This document shows positions 62,201 through 64,000 of a stretch of DNA of 64,000 nucleotides, piece after piece. Every line of letters begins with the position of its first letter. The stretch's first letter is position 1. A model generated the notes under the pieces. That model had not been told where the DNA came from and did no database searches. It saw only the letters and a program-made list of their open reading frames with translations. Source of the stretch: Mariniblastus sp964414815 (lineage in GTDB: Bacteria > Planctomycetota > Planctomycetia > Pirellulales > Pirellulaceae). The position numbers were made by a program, and so were the translations under genes. Location: positions 62,001-126,000 of the forward strand of contig CAYPXY010000001.1 in assembly GCA_964414815.1 (NCBI GenBank), written 5' to 3'.

Positions 62201-64000
62201 TATGGTCGATCGAAAAATGGTTCGCCCAATTCGTGATTACTGTTTTGCTCGTCAAGGTTACCTTGGTCTCGTAAACCTTGGGCGGCTCAGTCGAAGGGTG
62301 ATTGGGGTCAGGAGTTCGCCAGTCCTCTGGAGTCTCCGAAAGAAACAATGGAGCGGATTGATCACCTACGACATTGACATTGAAATAGTACGTTTTCTCG
62401 GTAACACCACCGGCTCCATCGAATGCGCGCAGATCGATTCGATGTCTGCCTGCAGTAATCAAGGCTCTGGACCATTTTAGATGCAGTCGATGATCATCTG
62501 CGACAGAGCCAATCGTCATGCCTGCCGGGGCTCGCAAGACGGAAAACAGCACAAGATCGCCATCGGCATCTGTGGCCGTCAACGGTTGTTGGTAGTCTCG
62601 ATCCAGATAACTGACTTGATCCCAATCGGGCAGTTCGGCTGTAATGACGGGAGCTGAATTGATGCTCGACCCGACAAAGATTCTGAAACTCTGGTTGGCC
62701 GAAGCCTGGCCGTCGGAAACGGAAATCGTCACCGGGTAAAACTGCCCTGCTTGAGCTTCTGCGGGCTGCCAGAAAAGGACGCCTGTTTTCGAATCGATGA
62801 CCAATCCTGCGGGACCGGCGATCACTCTGAAAGACAAGTCATCGTTGTTCATGTCGGTTGCGATGACCGGATACGAGAATACTTCTTCCGCCTTGATCGC
62901 CACGTCGTAGATGGACTCAACCACGGGTGGCGCATTGATAGAACTGCGCGGGTTCACCGTCAACGCGAACGTCTGGGTAGATTTCCCGGCCAGGACTTCA
63001 TCGCCATCACGATACAGTCGGCCATCGGAAATCATCACGGTGACGTGGTTTTTGCCGACGTCGCCCGTGCCTGGCCGGCCGGTCAGCAGGCCGGTATTGC
63101 GATCGATTTGCAGCCATCGGGGAACGGGCTTGGTCGTTCCGTCATTGAGCCGGGTGGGCACGAGATAGTAGCGAAGGTTTCCGGCGTCCTGAGGATCGCT
63201 GTCAGAGGCCATGACTTGGTATCGATAGCCGCGGAGGTCTTGAGCCGCCGGCAGGATTCGTTCGTTCGCCACACCGTCGTTGTTGTCGGTATCGACGGCC
63301 AGACCGATGACATTCACCACGGGAGGATGGTTGGTCGGGTGGCTGGGCGTCACGGTTACTGTCCAGTCCTTGCGGCCGATTTGACCGGCGGAATCACGAA
63401 CGATGACGCGGAACTGGAAATCCGTTGGCTGAGTGACCTGCGGGGGATCCCAGACCAGGCGATCGGAGAACATGTTGGCTCTGCCGCTGTGGATCAAATG
63501 GGCGCCGTGGGTCATGACGTTGCCGTGGACGTCAACAAAATCCGGATCGAATTCGAAAGTGAAGGGAACGTCGTTTTCGTAATCGGTGGCTTCGAAGTCG
63601 TGAGAATAGCGATAGTGGACGAACGCAGGAATGGATCCGATCACCGTGTGCTCGTCTTCCACACGAACGAAGTTCAGTTCAAACGCGTCCGCACTTCCGT
63701 GTCCTTTCAGAGTGACCTGGAAACTGGCGTGTGTCGGATGGTCAGGATCAAAGAACGGTTTGGCGTCCTTGAAGGCCGGACTCTCAGAAGTTAAGAAAAC
63801 TCCCCGAAGCAGATTTCTTCGCGCGAACGAATCCGTGAACGCGCTGGCAAAAGCCTGTCGATTCTCGACTGGCCCTGCCAGCAAGTGAAGATTCCAGATG
63901 GATCCATGGACCGCTTCGACGATGGGCATGTAGTGAGCCTGAGAATATCCGTAGGCCCATGCGATGCCGGAATTGTCGAGTCGTTCATATCCATGGGCGT
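53217..64000 (-). CDS. Giant Ig-repeat and Rhs/YD-repeat protein, N-terminus outside window
   Basis: The frame is open from 53217 to the right edge, at least 3,593 codons; an internal Met is at 63929. Counting from that Met, residues ~1-1570 hold about ten or more cadherin/Ig-like (He_PIG-type) repeats (NHPPVVNVIGL, NSAPVITAELP, MTIHATTGEIRWNIP). From ~1580 (LDLSMSDLDVVLGGVPIPLIRTYSSG) an Rhs-type cage with YD repeats runs to the core end YLRARWYDPTNGRFNSLDPF near 3265 and DPIQGVDPTGM near 3300. The last ~265 residues are the variable domain: two hydrophobic stretches, then a globular part ending LIRQGF...VYFRIFEW, unassigned. Large extracellular adhesin plus YD cage suggests a surface- or contact-delivered toxin carrier. 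Its immunity candidate follows. Confidence 0.93.
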   Translation of the reverse strand, partial: AHGYERLDNSGIAWAYGYSQAHYMPIVEAVHGSIWNLHLLAGPVENRQAFASAFTDSFARRNLLRGVFLTSESPAFKDAKPFFDPDHPTHASFQVTLKGHGSADAFELNFVRVEDEHTVIGSIPAFVHYRYSHDFEATDYENDVPFTFEFDPDFVDVHGNVMTHGAHLIHSGRANMFSDRLVWDPPQVTQPTDFQFRVIVRDSAGQIGRKDWTVTVTPSHPTNHPPVVNVIGLAVDTDNNDGVANERILPAAQDLRGYRYQVMASDSDPQDAGNLRYYLVPTRLNDGTTKPVPRWLQIDRNTGLLTGRPGTGDVGKNHVTVMISDGRLYRDGDEVLAGKSTQTFALTVNPRSSINAPPVVESIYDVAIKAEEVFSYPVIATDMNNDDLSFRVIAGPAGLVIDSKTGVLFWQPAEAQAGQFYPVTISVSDGQASANQSFRIFVGSSINSAPVITAELPDWDQVSYLDRDYQQPLTATDADGDLVLFSVLRAPAGMTIGSVADDHRLHLKWSRALITAGRHRIDLRAFDGAGGVTEKTYYFNVNVVGDQSAPLFLSETPEDWRTPDPNHPSTEPPKVYETKVTLTSKTVITNWANHFSIDHNSMNYEIRFGTIVQTHVQSGDYYEYEIPIQWSPQYAGKHKLTLTATNGYGTLRRELVFDVRPFVTPAENRAPVFPNRVLGPFEKDSWVYLPLDVVDPDGHDFDLEIVSGFTPGPLPGKMLVFKPDTSGIYHITLRATDALNASSMKTYAVAITENSTPAILYAHQGQANLGQNYSFGFQAVDPNPNDTITLTLNQAAIDAGVVLVEQTPTPEDPNNYRIQWSSEAIGDWTATHPLPASLPIEIEIEDNHGSSSNVRFNLPVRDPEQDVTLNQPYHFRISAARPWEQPFHVNNPGGHELVYSFVSGSPLPDGIVMSTDGLMQWTPSLDLLRYEVNNAPAYHDQQEFSFLVRVNYGTGEFPEIPMTITVVHPSVFNPYVPAVDTNLTPPPSGATVGQPLVYQPVLLPPDPEHQNETVIWSLETAPTGMEVDAETGRVSWTPGPEMLGRNIDVRLRASSQRAGTNLSFVLQINAVNIPPLFATTFPTVWEIDTPLSLPTRGADPEGHHLSYVLLTTDGQPVSGETISIDNQTGLIEWDEPTTGLHQYRVRVYERFNPSSYADRALTLYGVDPAIDGHINFEPLILGAPTNPFVTTGSTFSYQFGVFDPDQTSGHVFELDQTSSATIDATGKFTWTPVAADAGLRTFRLKVTDQSPVEGVANNVRYLTFRLEAIHNNLPEIISATDFTAYVGTAFVHKVKAFDPDGDALTYSLTGTVPSGMTIHATTGEIRWNIPNAMGNGQKQVTVVVKDRWGGTAEKMLTIDVSTEDHVAPTITFFLKDANGNTIPPAQELLASQVEEYDLWIEIQDNRGIYLPNGQNGSWIVKVNNTGGDEVSFGISSEDYFGSSGGSGPRHGLWKVDLVNGMNQGLLEINIEAYDQAGNTSTRYARYYVKDPATFTIGKILNLNQQSAPITDRFEVIGNANFFDENRGGRGVYDLKLISLNDPDDFVYLARNRTAITTDSLIGVIDATQLPTGQYRLYLEVRCALDCIVAVDERIIEVQNEVRLGNLDLSMSDLDVVLGGVPIPLIRTYSSGLVGELDENGKGGFKSDFSAGWNLNFLQSRITFAHPSGVTTDINHAMADGTRVLVALPDGSVHRFSFDPVSLGNGLYLPYLNPDPEFNSQLYLRDVDPDLRFVLNQERGDGTYRDANSNRDSIASSFGTAFILETENGLKYVFDIRTGELIAIEDSNDARIKIERFFDENEDLHKIVISAEGTGAINQAGQPVSKSIVIRQQVVPGSSPDKPQYRIVSIEDLTAENRKVLYRYSGDDPNTEKVEPSNLIEVERRSGKVESYGYLDSVFEHYLTDIYDNDGVNIFEAEYYNVPEDSQGNLLDSYGRLKSTTNANGVPTDFSFSFDLGNGQKVRTTNLAGITIEEVVNGRGDVLRVVQLVHDSTNAAEKRYLVSVSRYNLRGLLIAQSKPFYVIGSENRLFQMPGEPDQHPSEWASLITYDDQGRVLTSTDATGAVVTNIYDDENGIFKTIDPFGVTSVRLTDPESGRLLETFTTDGPSNVRYNHIRYQYNEFGQLTRQVQVLSDGTQIVLSETGYNGEGFTVWTNSLNGPRQYFAYDANGQQTHSWQLISDVNDPVRITRVDVTAYDYDGRVGGNWVSNELGQRLMSQQFEIVGDTIFDETGFLALHAKLANHANDPSVTLISQSESIENERGLTVQTRSLSLDSEGNESWTISRTVYDSQGRVEYQTDSYIEGTPVDKITGSRTYYDSEGRVERTDQLIGLDIALVMVLGWGSTSVSSGGTILSYSETEFDGLGRPEISTHYSTTSSSSGLVTTTVRNLKGQTTETRSESWNADGTGKVIYISRTVYDAQDRVLLQTDSYRAGDTIYATKTLYDEAGRAYGSVRLKDVNVTIDANNQTTWNGSGTELYTTTSSYDLNRVVQTIGPDGQLTNYEYDSLGRQIATIGPAIVIAGETVRHRTETVFDERGRVVMQRSNIRHDLTGNGNHDDSDAQETSYEYDVRGNVVRTIYNDGSYAVVRYDDQGRKVAESTQVASDVELTWSAADNSYVDAGGQLVPTRTFEFDSQGRLIAVELPAVNDPANPGTLKRPRYEYAYDAQGQQTLLVDPNGHETRFEFNILGQQVSRTLPLGFGADGIQGTSDDGAAQPFSEYFVYDLRGRQTLHVSFEGVRTVSVYNNVTGRLVETHYFKDAASYNNGTGTPDEKRVYTYNDDGRISSVATYLRDVGTSTFTLTRSETTTYTEEGQIETIANDEGFIRYRYNPFGQQIEMAWRSAMFQPVDSHDFENVTAYSYDELGRLKTVTAVERNNALVDIDPSTPGVQPDITVYAYDLIGNLDTTKYSSGLIHDYDYDSLNRLEALYHWIDKADANGIFNGIRDAHEIMAEFDYELRADGKRVGVTEKFSTLVGETGVIPIATNEFIWQYDAAGRLISEVADSDSAFTDYTLTFAYDLAGNRLSQVKTSGSSTETTVYSFDANDRLLNETITSGSITKTVAYAYDKTQQTSKVTTEPDPVIGTPTVTTQTYEYNLQGRMSKSTTTHIGGPVVGGVGDSSTTYEYDSAGNRVASTTTKAGSLGGSTTTRTEYLTDSQNPTGYSQVLMETEFAVDANGQVGAPIKQVVYTIGHDQISQTNLSNWNPATESWNQKSEVWFGTDGHGSVRVLYDAAAAMVMAAGIQQIYHFDAYGNLLGFPSNGTPLTNYLYSGEAFDFNIGQQYLRARWYDPTNGRFNSLDPFYGNSSDPQSFHKYAYVHNDPIQGVDPTGMFISFGTVAAIQYNSQVLQQGLLIGSLLQYGFRPAMLIQQAGMQLMLDGAHELGGYLHTFGSLVAQRVLATISDARDWELKNVLISGGIAASAAVTLGFAFKWAAKRLAANAPAVAGELADIAKSSLFAQAKSLKQLGVDQAGRRAFFEGKIVPWKIQQASGKTVDGFAQLKDGKLTTQFFTINNPGQEHVFENVRAFKKYTDDSFELAGHLGVRKVELQGGSVYNDRVREFLIRQGFQPKSLPLPDGFGTGSQEVYFRIFEW

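Overview
The window looks like a chromosomal segment of a planctomycete, most likely a relative of Rhodopirellula/Blastopirellula (order Pirellulales). This is an inference from moderate GC, many starts without a clear Shine-Dalgarno site, planctomycete-style proteins (a secretin-N repeat protein with a Gly-rich tail, a DUF5658 membrane protein, an HTH-receiver fusion, a PurS-fused PurL, giant Ig/YD-repeat proteins) and a dense load of short palindromic repeats. No rRNA or CRISPR array is present. One tRNA (Phe, GAA) is.

Layout. 1-1680 holds the N-terminal 560 codons of a secreted protein running off the left edge, followed by a repeat-rich gap, trpC and a small membrane protein. 3.7-9.6 kb is an accessory island on the minus strand: a REP-type transposase gene with hairpin repeats, then degraded and intact Rhs/YD toxin modules with immunity candidates, one of them hit by a 141-bp MITE with an 8-bp target duplication. 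9.7-28.4 kb is mostly housekeeping: YqgE, ribosomal protein L31 (type B), a serine beta-lactamase-like hydrolase, an HTH-receiver regulator, MoaC, a polyprenyl diphosphate synthase, NrdR, a Crp/Fnr regulator, a secretin-N protein, TsaD, DnaE2, two membrane-anchored coiled-coil proteins and a Wzx-like flippase. 28.6-46.8 kb carries an enlarged Tex protein, an internally deleted rhodanese, a three-gene HNH-nuclease operon, tRNA-Phe, prpC-prpB, pckA, purSL, purQ, an Rpn-type nuclease, an ABC-F ATPase and a c-di-AMP cyclase-like protein. 46.8-49.2 kb has a beta-barrel-like secreted protein and an unknown protein.

49.2-64 kb is the second accessory island, all on the minus strand: the C-terminal ~3,590 residues of a giant Ig-repeat plus YD-repeat protein entering from the right edge, its immunity candidate, a truncated second copy of the YD core with a different C-terminal domain (ADP-ribosyltransferase-like) and its own immunity candidate, and a third core fragment.

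The most interesting pattern is shared by both islands. A roughly 180-bp non-coding sequence (here called Y) occurs three times, each time at the stop codon of an immunity candidate and before the next displaced toxin module. A second element of about 98 bp with inverted ends (X) sits at the 5' side of the displaced modules in the first island. Together they suggest a cassette-like toxin-immunity system in which C-terminal modules accumulate behind a full-length carrier, with Y and X marking the joints.

At least six other short repeat families are dispersed between housekeeping genes, including a ~119-bp MITE family with three copies, one of which supplies the stop codon of a small membrane protein gene.
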